Source: Vibrio penaeicida (GTDB taxonomy: Bacteria > Pseudomonadota > Gammaproteobacteria > Enterobacterales > Vibrionaceae). Taken from it: 64,000 nt of DNA. The notes beneath the pieces were generated by a model. The model was not told the DNA's origin, searched no databases, and was given only the letters and a program-made list of their open reading frames with translations. Within the stretch, counting starts at the first letter, position 1, and each line of letters begins with the position of its first letter. A program made the position numbers and the translations under genes. The stretch covers positions 1,674,001 to 1,738,000 of the forward strand of contig NZ_AP025144.1 of assembly GCF_019977755.1 (NCBI RefSeq). The letters run 5' to 3'. Positions 1-8,367 of the stretch are shown here, piece after piece.

Positions 1-1352
1 CAAACTTCTGGCACCAAAATGGGCTTAAGCTCAAGTTGAGCTACCAGTTTGAGCCGGGCGAAGACAGCGACGGGGTAACCGTGCATGTTCCACTGCCGAT
101 TCTTAACCAAATTGAGCCTGCAGGCTTTGATTGGCAGATCCTCGGTTTAAGGCATGAATTGATTGTTAGCCTAATTAAAGCGTTGCCGAAAACGTTGCGT
201 AAAAACTTCGTACCTGCTCCTAACTATGCCGACGCATTCTTAGCGCGTGCTACCGCAATGGAAGCGCCATTGCTCGATTCGTTAGAAAAAGAGCTGAGAC
301 GTATGACGGGCGTTGAGGTATTGCGCGATGATTGGAACTTGGAGCAGGTGCCAGACCACCTAAAAGTGACATTCCGCGCGGTCGACCATCGAAATCGCAA
401 GTTAAAAGAGAATCGCGATCTTCACGAGCTGAAAGAGAGCTTGAAGGACAAAGTTCAAGAGACTCTTTCTAAAGTTGCTGATGACGATATTGAGCAACAA
501 GGTCTGCATACGTGGAGCTTTGGCGAGTTGCCAAAAGTCTACCAGCAGAAGCGAGGCGGTTACGATGTGAAAGCCTTCCCCGCTATTGTGGACTCTAAAG
601 ACAGCGTTGAAATCAAACTGTTTGAAACCGAGCAAGAACAAATCTCGGCGATGCGCGCAGGTCAGCGCCGTTTGGTCTTGCTCAACGTGCCTTCTCCGAT
701 TAAATACTTGCACAGCAACCTACCGAACAAGTCAAAGCTTGGTCTGTACTTCAACCCGTATGGTAAGGTATTAGACCTGATTGATGATTGCATTGCCTGT
801 GGTGTTGATAAGCTGATTGAAGAGCAGGGCGGCTTGGTTTGGGAATCTGATAAGTTCGATGCACTTAAAGAGCACGTAAGAGCAGAGCTAGACGATACAG
901 TGGTGGATATTGCTCAGCAGGTTGAAACGATTCTTACCACGGCGTTCAATATCAACAAGAAGCTAAAAGGCAAAATTGATTTTACGATGGCCTTTGCGCT
1001 TTCAGATATTAAAGCTCAAGTAGAAGGTTTGATATTTAAAGGCTTTGCAACTGAGTGTGGTTGGAAAAAGCTTCCCGATATTTTGCGTTACATGAAAGCG
1101 ATAGAACGCAGAATGGAGAAGTTGCCGATAGATCCGAATAAGGACCGACTGCACATGTTGAAGATTGAGTCGGTAACGAACGACTACAAAGAACTGCTGA
1201 ACAAGATCCCTAAGGGGGTTGCGGTTCCAGATAACGTTAAAGAAGTCCGCTGGATGATTGAAGAGTTGCGAGTAAGCTTCTTTGCACAGCAACTGGGTAC
1301 GCCATACCCGGTATCAGACAAGCGAGTGAAAAACGCAATTTCTGAATGTTGA
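1..1352 (+). CDS. hrpA: ATP-dependent RNA helicase HrpA, C-terminal part (5' end outside window)
   Basis: The reading frame is open from the first bases of the window (complete codons from base 3) through to the TGA at 1350-1352, so this is the 3' third of a longer gene, not a complete 438-residue protein. The visible part matches the HrpA C-terminal region (DUF3418): it opens with a conserved LSYQFEPG stretch followed by an HVPLP segment, and carries the lysine/arginine-rich block typical of that domain. HrpA is a DEAH-box RNA helicase of about 1300 residues, linked to mRNA processing and ribosome rescue in enterobacteria. The helicase motifs themselves lie upstream of the window. An internal TTG at 36 is not a credible start because homology continues upstream of it. 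Confidence 0.9.
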   Translation, partial: NFWHQNGLKLKLSYQFEPGEDSDGVTVHVPLPILNQIEPAGFDWQILGLRHELIVSLIKALPKTLRKNFVPAPNYADAFLARATAMEAPLLDSLEKELRRMTGVEVLRDDWNLEQVPDHLKVTFRAVDHRNRKLKENRDLHELKESLKDKVQETLSKVADDDIEQQGLHTWSFGELPKVYQQKRGGYDVKAFPAIVDSKDSVEIKLFETEQEQISAMRAGQRRLVLLNVPSPIKYLHSNLPNKSKLGLYFNPYGKVLDLIDDCIACGVDKLIEEQGGLVWESDKFDALKEHVRAELDDTVVDIAQQVETILTTAFNINKKLKGKIDFTMAFALSDIKAQVEGLIFKGFATECGWKKLPDILRYMKAIERRMEKLPIDPNKDRLHMLKIESVTNDYKELLNKIPKGVAVPDNVKEVRWMIEELRVSFFAQQLGTPYPVSDKRVKNAISEC

Positions 1353-1409
1353 CCTAGTTCAGAATGTTGATCTCGTGTGAGGACAATGTTCGACCGAAGC
1401 GTATTAATT

Positions 1410-1440
1410 TTGACCAGAAATCTTATTTCTGGTCTATTAT
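1410..1440 (+). terminator. Hairpin downstream of hrpA
   Basis: A perfect inverted repeat (GACCAGAAA / TTTCTGGTC, loop TCTTA) follows hrpA by about 60 bp. The tract after it (TATTATTT) is only partly T-rich, so it is a weak intrinsic terminator candidate. Confidence 0.5.
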
Positions 1441-1550
1441 TTGCAGGACAATGATTAAGCTGACGTAAATACGACTGTTGTTTTAATGTGTTGCGTCAAT
1501 TCACCGGGGATAAATCGTTATTCTCTGATCATGTATTTGAGGGAATGGAA

Positions 1551-2006
1551 ATGAAAAAAACATTGTTGGCTCTAGGTTTAGCGAGCATTGCGGCAACAGC
1601 CAGCGCGGATTCTTTTTTCTATGCTGGTGGTAATTTCGGTCAGTCTGATTTCGGCAGCGGCACCGACAAAGAAACGGCATATGGTTTCCACGTGGGTACC
1701 GGCATATTGCCGATCTTAGGTCTAGAAGGCGGATACTGGAGCCACGGAAACGATACTCGCTCACTATTTGTTGCAGCAAAACCAAGTATCGATTTTGGTC
1801 CTCTTCATGTTTACGCCAAAGGTGGCCTGCATTCATGGGACCGCGATAATGGCGGAGATGGTACTGGGTTGATGTACGGAGTGGGGGCAGAATATTTCCT
1901 CGTCGACAATTTGTCTCTTGGTGGTTCATGGCAATCATTCAACCGTGGCGACAACTTTAACGACATTACTTCGTTTACTGTTACAGCAACGTTCCACTTC
2001 CTGTAA
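1551..2006 (+). CDS. Small outer-membrane beta-barrel-like protein, copy 1
   Basis: Encodes about 151 residues from the ATG at 1551, where a typical signal peptide begins (MKKTLLALGLASIAATASA, cleavage probably before DSFFYAG). The longer frame from 1488 would put 21 non-signal residues in front, so it is rejected. The mature part alternates Gly/aromatic-rich segments that look like amphipathic strands and ends in FTVTATFHFL, the aromatic C-terminal strand used by outer-membrane barrels. The length suits an eight-stranded barrel. The gene at 2352-2831 is a paralogue with the same signal sequence type, the same central KPSIDFGPLHVYAKGGLH block and the same C-terminus. The specific function is not recognised. 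Confidence 0.75.
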   Translation: MKKTLLALGLASIAATASADSFFYAGGNFGQSDFGSGTDKETAYGFHVGTGILPILGLEGGYWSHGNDTRSLFVAAKPSIDFGPLHVYAKGGLHSWDRDNGGDGTGLMYGVGAEYFLVDNLSLGGSWQSFNRGDNFNDITSFTVTATFHFL

Positions 2007-2351
2007 AAGAAGCTTAATCCGCACAGGAAAGTAACGCAATTATGTAAAATGCCAGCCTTAGGTTGGCATTTTTATTTAGCCCTCTATATGTTCACTAAGA
2101 AGGGCATATATCTATGTAAAATACAGAGATTATTTAAAAAGTTTTACATCTTAGTATGGCGAAATCCTGTTGTTAATCTTAGAATAAGCCCGCCTCAGAT
2201 ACTATTGAGTATCTTCTTAACGAAGAACTATATTCAAACGACTTTTTATAGGTTTTTTGGGTATGTTTTTGTGGTTCATGATGAATCATGGTTGTAATCA
2301 AAAGCGTGTGTAGCGGGAAGGCTTGCACGATCTTAATTAAAGTTGTACGAA
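2007..2351. other. 345-bp intergenic region between the two outer-membrane paralogues
   Basis: Holds the terminator of copy 1 (2046-2076) and then about 270 bp of AT-rich DNA with no credible gene. The separate terminator and the length suggest that copy 2 has its own promoter here, but no clear -35/-10 pair stands out. Confidence 0.5.
2046..2076 (+). terminator. Intrinsic terminator after outer-membrane copy 1
   Basis: The stem AATGCCAGCC / GGTTGGCATT with loop TTA is followed by a T-rich run (TTTTATTT) about 40 bp past the stop codon. Confidence 0.75.
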
Positions 2352-2831
2352 ATGAAAAAAACACTTTTAGCTTTAGCACTAATGGGCGCAGCAACGACTG
2401 CAAACGCGGATTCATGGTTGTACGGCGGCATTAACGCTGGTCAATCTGATCTCGATGGCAACACAGCAACCGCGGTAAGTGCCCATGTGGGTACGGGTAT
2501 TCTTCCAATTATTGGCGTAGAAGCTGGTTTTTGGAACCACGGTAAATTTGATGGTGGTACAGAAGCAAATTCTGTTTACGCCGCTCTAAAACCAAGCATC
2601 GATTTTGGTCCTTTGCATGTCTATGCGAAAGGCGGCTTGCACAACTTCAAACTGGACAACAACGGCACCAAAGCTGGCGACGGCACAAAGTTGATGTACG
2701 GTGTTGGTGTTGAGTATTTTGTTATCGATATGCTGTCTGTAGGTGGTTCATACCAGCAGTTCAAATTCGATGAGAACAACATTGATTCAATCGGTTCATT
2801 TACGCTGAACGCTACGATTCACTTCCTGTAA
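2352..2831 (+). CDS. Small outer-membrane beta-barrel-like protein, copy 2
   Basis: About 159 residues from the ATG at 2352, the first codon of a clear signal peptide (MKKTLLALALMGAATTANA). The TTG at 2343 in frame adds only three residues and is less likely. The mature protein resembles copy 1 along its whole length (VGTGILPI.G.E.G.W.HG, then KPSIDFGPLHVYAKGGLH) and ends in FTLNATIHFL, again an outer-membrane-type aromatic terminus. The pair looks like a tandem duplication that has diverged, with loops differing most. No known family name can be assigned with confidence. Confidence 0.75.
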   Translation: MKKTLLALALMGAATTANADSWLYGGINAGQSDLDGNTATAVSAHVGTGILPIIGVEAGFWNHGKFDGGTEANSVYAALKPSIDFGPLHVYAKGGLHNFKLDNNGTKAGDGTKLMYGVGVEYFVIDMLSVGGSYQQFKFDENNIDSIGSFTLNATIHFL

Positions 2832-2848
2832 GTTAATCGATCATATTT

Positions 2849-2886
2849 GAAGCCCTCTGAGAGATCAGAGGGCTTTTGTTTTTTCT
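2849..2886 (+). terminator. Strong intrinsic terminator after outer-membrane copy 2
   Basis: The stem AGCCCTCTGA / TCAGAGGGCT with loop GAGA is followed by TTTGTTTTTT, starting about 20 bp after the stop codon. Confidence 0.85.
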
Positions 2887-3127
2887 GCAACCTTTATCTA
2901 TAGACCACTTGGGTATAACCCACCATTACCTCTCCTAACTGGCGGATTTTTGGTGAAAAACTTCACTCGCTTACGTACGAAATCAAATAAGAAAGTTCTT
3001 TATAAAATCAGTTGGATATTAAGAGGTGGGGGTATAAAATTGCCTCACTGTTATGTGTTCTATCTCATAAATTACCTCGTTCAGAGGGAGATTTGTGGAT
3101 GTCTTCCTCTCTCAGAATGGAATCTCA

Positions 3128-4378
3128 ATGAATAAATCGCAACTAAGCCACTTTATGGGGTTGTTTACGGGGCTTTTCCTGTTTTCGCTGTTTCTTTTTA
3201 TCCCGATACTCACTCCTTTATTAATGGCTTTTGGCATGAGCCTGCCGGAAATCGGCATTATCATGGCGACCATGGGCATGACCGTTATTCTGCTTGAATT
3301 ACCGACAGGTGGCTTAGCCGATCAAATTGGACGACGTAAAGTGTTCACGTTTTCGATGTGGTTTTGTGTTCTTGCTTATCTTTGCTTGCTGATGTTTCAG
3401 GGTTTTATTGGCGGGGTGATAGGCATGTTTCTCTGGGGAACGAGCATTGCACTTAATTCAGGCACTTTAAACGCATGGTTTGTCGAACAATTTAACAAAG
3501 CTGAAGGGACGATGACTCTGCAAAAAGGCTTTGCGCGTGTGAGTTTCCATTCAAGCTTGCTAGGTGCATTAGGGGCGTTATCGGGTTCGGCCGTTATGTT
3601 CGTGGGTGAGAAGCTTGGATACAGTGCTATCACGCTTTACAACTTTTTGATCATGCTGGCGATGATCATTATTTTTGCTGTCATCGTGATTACTCAAATT
3701 TGGATTAAAGAAGATCGAAACTTCGATTCTCTTTCTGTGAAAGTTTTTGCCCAGTTACCTAATCAGATTACCAGTGGTGTGAAAGCCGTAAAGCACCCAG
3801 TACTGTGGCGAATTCTATTGGCACTCTTTCTTACGGTTCCTGTTGCAAGTGGAATCGAGAAATTCTGGCCTATTCAATTTGAAGCGCTGTCAGGTAACAA
3901 CCCGTTAGAGTGGGCGTATGGCTTAACCTATACTGCCATATTGTGCTTAGGGAGTTTGGCGGCGATGATGACTAATTGGTTGTCAGAGAAACTTAGCCAT
4001 CAATTGGGTAAAGTACTATTTGTGAGTGTTTTGCTAAGGATGATCGCTGCATCGGCGTTTGCTTTAAGCGGGAACCTCTACTTGTTTATCGCTTTTCTCA
4101 TGTGCTACGAGTTGTTTCATCAATTGGGTGGTTCGGCATACAGTGAGTTATTGCATCAATCAGCCGACAACGAAATCCGATCTACTATCGATTCGGTCTC
4201 TTCACTGACAATGAGATTTGGTGGCGTTGTTGGGTCTTTGCTTTGTGGCTTTGCTTCAGAACATATTGGTTTAACAAACGTGTGGCTTGTTTGCGTCGTT
4301 ATTTCAGCAGGTGCGTTGTTGATCTACAAAAGTAGAGTGCTTAACCAACCTAAGATTGAAGAACCTGTCACTGCGTAA
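3128..4378 (+). CDS. MFS transporter, copy 1 (putative drug/metabolite exporter)
   Basis: A 416-residue polytopic protein with about 12 hydrophobic segments. MFS motif A is present in the second loop (GGLADQIGRRK, near residues 55-66). The ATG at 3128 is chosen because it aligns exactly with the start of the paralogue at 5606 (MNKSQLSH versus MNRIQLSH); the track frame from 3095 adds 11 residues without support. The two MFS proteins are highly similar throughout, including the HPVLWRIL and PLEWAYGLTY segments, so they arose by duplication. Their position beside the peptide synthetase genes suggests export of, or self-protection against, the product, but import cannot be excluded. Converges on the JmjC gene with an 18-bp gap. 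Confidence 0.8.
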   Translation: MNKSQLSHFMGLFTGLFLFSLFLFIPILTPLLMAFGMSLPEIGIIMATMGMTVILLELPTGGLADQIGRRKVFTFSMWFCVLAYLCLLMFQGFIGGVIGMFLWGTSIALNSGTLNAWFVEQFNKAEGTMTLQKGFARVSFHSSLLGALGALSGSAVMFVGEKLGYSAITLYNFLIMLAMIIIFAVIVITQIWIKEDRNFDSLSVKVFAQLPNQITSGVKAVKHPVLWRILLALFLTVPVASGIEKFWPIQFEALSGNNPLEWAYGLTYTAILCLGSLAAMMTNWLSEKLSHQLGKVLFVSVLLRMIAASAFALSGNLYLFIAFLMCYELFHQLGGSAYSELLHQSADNEIRSTIDSVSSLTMRFGGVVGSLLCGFASEHIGLTNVWLVCVVISAGALLIYKSRVLNQPKIEEPVTA

Positions 4379-4396
4379 ATCAACAGAACCAAATTT

Positions 4397-5344
4397 CTAA
4401 GTTCGAAAAGGTTTACTGATGAATCGCCATGCTTGGGCAAACAAGCTGGCGATGCCCAACCCCGTAATAAGAAAGGTCACTTTTCCTAATTCGGTGTAAC
4501 CTTTCTTCCATATTTTTCTCACCGTCGGGTAAGACAGATCGCCCATCACATGCAGGGGAGAGCGCCAGCATTGCGCGACGGTAATACCAAAATTATCGTC
4601 AGTTGGTTCAATACCATGCCACCAAAAGGGTGGAATATACATAGCATCACCAGGCTCTACCATTGCTGTATACGGTTTCAATTGAGAAGCTCCACTGGCA
4701 TCAAAACAGGTACCATTTTCAAGGTAGGCATCGGCTTTAAAAGCATCAAACACAAGATCATCGGTGAGTTTATCTGGCGGTAGCAAACCGACCTTCTTAG
4801 TACCAACTACTTGGCTCATGAGGGTTTCATCCGTTACATGAAAATGCCAGCCTGTTCCTGCCCCCTTATACATGAATGCTCTCGATTTTGGGTAAGCAAT
4901 AGGAGGCTTTGGGTTGGGTAGAAAAGGATAGCCATCGGTGTCGGTAGACAATACATCAAAGGGTTTTTCGCTCAATACGACCGAAGGCGCACTCAGAATT
5001 CCTGTGTCACTTGATTGCAGCATTTCTAGCACTTCATGGAAAGGCTTTACTTCTCGTCCTTCTCCCATTCGCTCTGGGCTTTCGTAGTTCATATGAGGAT
5101 AGTGAGGAGTAGGGACATCGTGACATTTTTCAAGTAAGTACTCGGGGCTGCACCATTTTTCCATCGCCGGCCAATGCTTTATCGCTCCCTTAATTAGACA
5201 AGGTCTGTTTTGGGCAACGTATTGAGAGTAAAACGCTTTAGGAGTCAGACTGTCTGCATAAACCGTTTCAATATTCTGAGCCGAGTCCATACCTGGAACG
5301 TGTTTGAAAACGTGTTCTTCCGCTATTTTCTCTGCTGTATCCAT
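4397..5344 (-). CDS. JmjC/cupin_8-type Fe(II)/2-oxoglutarate oxygenase-like protein
   Basis: 315 residues from the ATG at 5344, preceded by GGAG at good spacing; the upstream TTG at 5359 is less likely. The N-terminal half has the KHWPAMEKW-type segment common in cupin_8 proteins. The catalytic core reads TGWHFH (His167, His169), then QVVGTKKVGLLPP, and the second metal site WWHGIEP (His243). In the usual family facial triad the first motif is HxD/E; here it is HxH, with Asp172 nearby. The C-terminus (about residues 290-310) is a hydrophobic stretch that could anchor the protein to a membrane. Related enzymes hydroxylate amino-acid side chains in proteins, and some act as tailoring enzymes in peptide pathways; beta-hydroxylation of a peptide residue is a plausible role here but is inference. 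Lies inverted between two duplicated MFS genes. Confidence 0.7.
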   Translation of the reverse strand: MDTAEKIAEEHVFKHVPGMDSAQNIETVYADSLTPKAFYSQYVAQNRPCLIKGAIKHWPAMEKWCSPEYLLEKCHDVPTPHYPHMNYESPERMGEGREVKPFHEVLEMLQSSDTGILSAPSVVLSEKPFDVLSTDTDGYPFLPNPKPPIAYPKSRAFMYKGAGTGWHFHVTDETLMSQVVGTKKVGLLPPDKLTDDLVFDAFKADAYLENGTCFDASGASQLKPYTAMVEPGDAMYIPPFWWHGIEPTDDNFGITVAQCWRSPLHVMGDLSYPTVRKIWKKGYTELGKVTFLITGLGIASLFAQAWRFISKPFRT

Positions 5345-5605
5345 AAATACTGGCTCCAATAAGGTGAGGAATTCGTCTCATTTGATCGAAAACGGTTCAA
5401 TTTTAATCGCTGGAAATGTTATACCTTTTTTAATGAAATGATAATTGATGTTGTTTTAACTGTGATCAAAGCGTTATTCTCTAGTGGCGTTACTTTGTAT
5501 TTTTAACTGTAATTACCTTCATCATCAAAACTTTAAATGCCACTTTTCTCCAATTACCAGTAGGGCAAAGTGAGCGGAAAATGCCAATAATTTACGGATA
5601 CGTGG
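5345..5605. promoter_or_regulatory. Divergent promoter region, JmjC gene / MFS copy 2
   Basis: 261 bp separates two divergently transcribed genes, so both promoters should lie here. The stretch is AT-rich (runs such as TTTTTTAATGAAATGATAAT near 5425-5445). No operator could be assigned with confidence. Confidence 0.45.
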
Positions 5606-6856
5606 ATGAATCGAATTCAGCTTAGTCATCGATATGGTCTCTTTATGGGGCTATTTTTTATCTCCCAGTTTTTGGTGATTCCAATAATGACACCGCTGCT
5701 TTTGGGGTTTGGGATGAGCATCCCTCAAATCGGAGTGATCATGGCGACCATGGGGATTACAGTCATGGTGCTTGAATTGCCAACGGGCGGTTTAGCCGAT
5801 CAAGTTGGGCGTAAGAAAGTATTCCTGATCTCGATTCTGTTTAGCATGCTGTCTTATCTTGTGCTGCTGTTTATCCCAAGCTTTATTGGTGGGGTTGTTT
5901 CGATGTTTTTGTGGGGAGCCAGTATCGCCATTAGCTCTGGCACACTTACAGCCTGGTTTGTTGAATCCTTTAATGAAAGTGAAGGGGATATTACCCTGCA
6001 AGCGGGTTTTGCGAGAGTGAGTGCTAGAAGCAGCTTTTTTGCAGCCACCGGCGCTTTAATCGGTGCTGGCATTATGTATGGTGGCGTTGAGTTCGGTTAT
6101 GAGGCGCGGCAACTTTACGATGTGTCTTTGTGGGCTGGATTGGTCTGTTTAGCATTGGTGTTCGTTATCGCATTACTTTGGATTAAAGAGCAGCGAGAGT
6201 TTAAGCCTTTTTCATTTGCATTGCTTACAAGTGTGCCGACTCAAATGAAAAGTGGGATTGATGCGGCGAAACACCCAGTGCTTTGGCGAATATTGTTCGC
6301 GATGTTTCTTACCATTCCCATCGCCAGTGCCATCGAGAAGTTTTGGCCAGTTAGGTTTGAAGAATTGTCAGATGGACAGCCATTAGAATGGGTATATGGA
6401 TTAACGTATGCCGTCACTTTTTACTTAGGAAGTCTAGCGGCTGTAATGACGAATTGGTTATCCGATAAGTTTGATCAGCAAATGGGTAAGGTGCTTATGG
6501 TCAGTGTCGCTATTCGCCTTATCGCGGCCACTATTTTTGCGTTGTCTGGCAACGTTGTGATGTTTGTACTTCTTTTTATCTGTTACGACTTTACCAATCA
6601 TCTCGGCAAGTCTGCATACAACCAGCTGCTGCATCACTCCACAAATGACAGTGTACGCTCCACGGTAGACTCGCTCAATTCTTTGGTGATGAGAATCGGA
6701 GGGGTAATTGGATCGCTTATGTGTGGTTTTGGTGCGGATTACATCGGATTAGTGAATATATGGCTTATTTGCATTGTGCTTGCCATCGGGGCATTGTTCT
6801 TTTACAAAAGCCCTATGCTTAACCAAGCTTCTGAACCAGCAAACGCGGCAACGTAA
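5606..6856 (+). CDS. MFS transporter, copy 2 (putative drug/metabolite exporter)
   Basis: A 416-residue protein, the same length as its paralogue at 3128-4378 and similar along its whole length, with MFS motif A as GGLADQVGRKK. About 12 membrane segments are visible. Translation starts at the ATG at 5606, with GGA about 9 bases upstream. It is convergent with the ATP-grasp-like gene, 16 bp away, and its stop codon sits inside a small hairpin (6847-6866). With copy 1 it brackets the JmjC gene, so the three probably moved or were duplicated as a unit. Substrate unknown; the synthetase product is the obvious candidate. Confidence 0.8.
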   Translation: MNRIQLSHRYGLFMGLFFISQFLVIPIMTPLLLGFGMSIPQIGVIMATMGITVMVLELPTGGLADQVGRKKVFLISILFSMLSYLVLLFIPSFIGGVVSMFLWGASIAISSGTLTAWFVESFNESEGDITLQAGFARVSARSSFFAATGALIGAGIMYGGVEFGYEARQLYDVSLWAGLVCLALVFVIALLWIKEQREFKPFSFALLTSVPTQMKSGIDAAKHPVLWRILFAMFLTIPIASAIEKFWPVRFEELSDGQPLEWVYGLTYAVTFYLGSLAAVMTNWLSDKFDQQMGKVLMVSVAIRLIAATIFALSGNVVMFVLLFICYDFTNHLGKSAYNQLLHHSTNDSVRSTVDSLNSLVMRIGGVIGSLMCGFGADYIGLVNIWLICIVLAIGALFFYKSPMLNQASEPANAAT

Positions 6857-6866
6857 GAACGTTGCC
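6847..6866. terminator. Hairpin at the convergent ends of MFS copy 2 and the ATP-grasp-like gene
   Basis: A perfect 8-bp stem, GGCAACGT / ACGTTGCC with loop AAGA, overlaps the MFS stop codon. There is no T run on either strand, so terminator function is uncertain. Confidence 0.35.
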
Positions 6867-6872
6867 CCTGCT

Positions 6873-8189
6873 TCATTTCTGAACTCTCATAACACCGAGC
6901 GCAGCTTGATTGGCGGTGCATACTACGCCTTTTCCAGATAGAGATTGGCGTACACAACCCCCGCCAAATTCTTCCCCTAACATAAATACGCCTAACACCG
7001 AAGCTTCGTCCGATTCAACAAAAACACCTTTGGGGGTCATTGAAATGGCAGCTTCGCGTTTGCCTTGTATTCTTTGCTGCATAATGGCTGTCGGTGATTC
7101 TGCCAGCGTCGCTTTATTTAGTAATGCGACCCACTCTTCACGGTTACACTCCCAACCGCAAAAGACGCCGTGTCCACCGTAGCCAATGGCGTCTTTAATT
7201 ACCCAGTCATTTTGGTTCAAGTCGAGAAGGTGGTTGAGATTTTCCTCAGATACAATAAACGTATTGGGGATCAAGGTTTCAACTGTGTTGTTTTGCTCCT
7301 TAGTGAGCTTTGTCTGAACACGCTCTTCCCTAAGTAACCCTAGAATGGCTTTACTCATGAAGACTTCGCTTAAAGGGTGAATAACGGAATGAACTTTCCC
7401 ACTATCTAATCCGTCCAAATACGGCGCATAGCTGTCGTCGGATGAACGTGCAATATCACTTAACGTAAACACTTCGAAGACCAATACGCAGCCATCATGT
7501 GAATCGATGACATCACTAAGTTTTGTATGGGGAATGGCGATGATGTCTTGGTTGAGCCGTGTACTTAATGCTCCAGACGCACTGTTTGCCACTAGAGGGC
7601 TTTCTTGAAACTGAAGCGCGTCGTCGACAACTATCAGCAGTGGCTTTTCGAGCTCTGCCAGTTTGTCTTCAATTTTGGGTGTAATGTGGGAGTAGGGCGA
7701 TCGCCAATACTCTTCAATAACCACTGAAGGTGTGTCCTGTTTTTCTTGAGCTAATGCCTCATCGTATAGCGTTTGAATGCCATCGTAAGCAAAACCACCG
7801 ATGGCTCCGCCTACGTTTACTTCCATGACTTTCCAATCGGTTCCATTGTCTAAAATATCCCATCGACAAGGAATCAAACCAGTTCGAGAGGATAACCGCT
7901 CTGCCAAGGAAATGACTGTTTCGTCACGAAACCCCGCAGCAGCTAAAAAATCTCGCACATTACCGTCAAAAGCAATCTTAGGGAGGTTCTCAATAATGCC
8001 GAACAATTGGCTTAGCATATTTGTCTGTTTTTTAATCACATCGTTGGGATATACGATAGGTGTCATCAGCAAATGCCAATCAGGACGAGAAAATCGGCTG
8101 CTTGCCCCGTTATGTCTGATGTCATCCGCCAAGTCATCTGCCAAAGGATTCTCTTCAAAATAGTCGAACCAGAATGTGCTCGATTGCAT
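6873..8189 (-). CDS. ATP-grasp-like enzyme (glutathionylspermidine-synthase-like fold)
   Basis: 438 residues, ATG at 8189 preceded by GGAG. Two features point to an ATP-grasp fold: a central acidic/glycine segment VMEVNVGGAIGG (about residues 120-131), and a C-terminal segment WVIKDAIGYGGHGVF, which resembles a nucleotide-binding lysine plus glycine loop. It is followed by MQQRIQGKREAAI and further strands. Proteins of this general layout include carboxylate-amine ligases such as glutathionylspermidine synthase, which activate a carboxylate as acyl phosphate. The gene is divergent from the synthetase operon, with 178 bp between the start codons, so it is probably co-regulated. It could join peptide or amine pieces, or confer self-resistance; neither is shown by the sequence. 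Family assignment is from motif reading only. Confidence 0.55.
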   Translation of the reverse strand: MQSSTFWFDYFEENPLADDLADDIRHNGASSRFSRPDWHLLMTPIVYPNDVIKKQTNMLSQLFGIIENLPKIAFDGNVRDFLAAAGFRDETVISLAERLSSRTGLIPCRWDILDNGTDWKVMEVNVGGAIGGFAYDGIQTLYDEALAQEKQDTPSVVIEEYWRSPYSHITPKIEDKLAELEKPLLIVVDDALQFQESPLVANSASGALSTRLNQDIIAIPHTKLSDVIDSHDGCVLVFEVFTLSDIARSSDDSYAPYLDGLDSGKVHSVIHPLSEVFMSKAILGLLREERVQTKLTKEQNNTVETLIPNTFIVSEENLNHLLDLNQNDWVIKDAIGYGGHGVFCGWECNREEWVALLNKATLAESPTAIMQQRIQGKREAAISMTPKGVFVESDEASVLGVFMLGEEFGGGCVRQSLSGKGVVCTANQAALGVMRVQK

Positions 8190-8367
8190 ATTATTACTCC
8201 GAAAAATTCATTTAACTTCTTGTTTTATATTGAAATGAATCAGGTGATGTAAGACAAAAATTAGTTTTATGAGCAAACCATTATAAACTTTAACAAGTCG
8301 TTTACAAACTTCGGGATATTGTATAAGAATATGTAAATTTTTGTATCAAAAAGATAGGCAGTGGCAG
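8190..8367. promoter_or_regulatory. Divergent promoter region in front of the synthetase operon
   Basis: 178 bp of AT-rich DNA between the ATP-grasp-like gene and the first synthetase. A possible promoter for the operon is TTTACA at 8301-8306 and TATAAG at 8322-8327; the 15-bp spacer is short. No clear operator palindrome was recognised. Confidence 0.4.

Noticed and set aside
36..1352. Complete 438-residue gene starting at TTG 36
   Set aside because: The frame and HrpA similarity continue upstream to the window edge, so it is a truncated hrpA.
2950..3135. 61-codon frame before the first MFS gene
   Set aside because: Basic, low-complexity sequence overlapping the true MFS start, with no ribosome site or recognisable domain.
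5425..5455. Possible Fur box in the JmjC/MFS divergent region (around AATGATAATTGAT)
   Set aside because: Only the central half matches the consensus and the outer bases fail. There is no other iron-uptake sign such as a TonB receptor or catechol genes.
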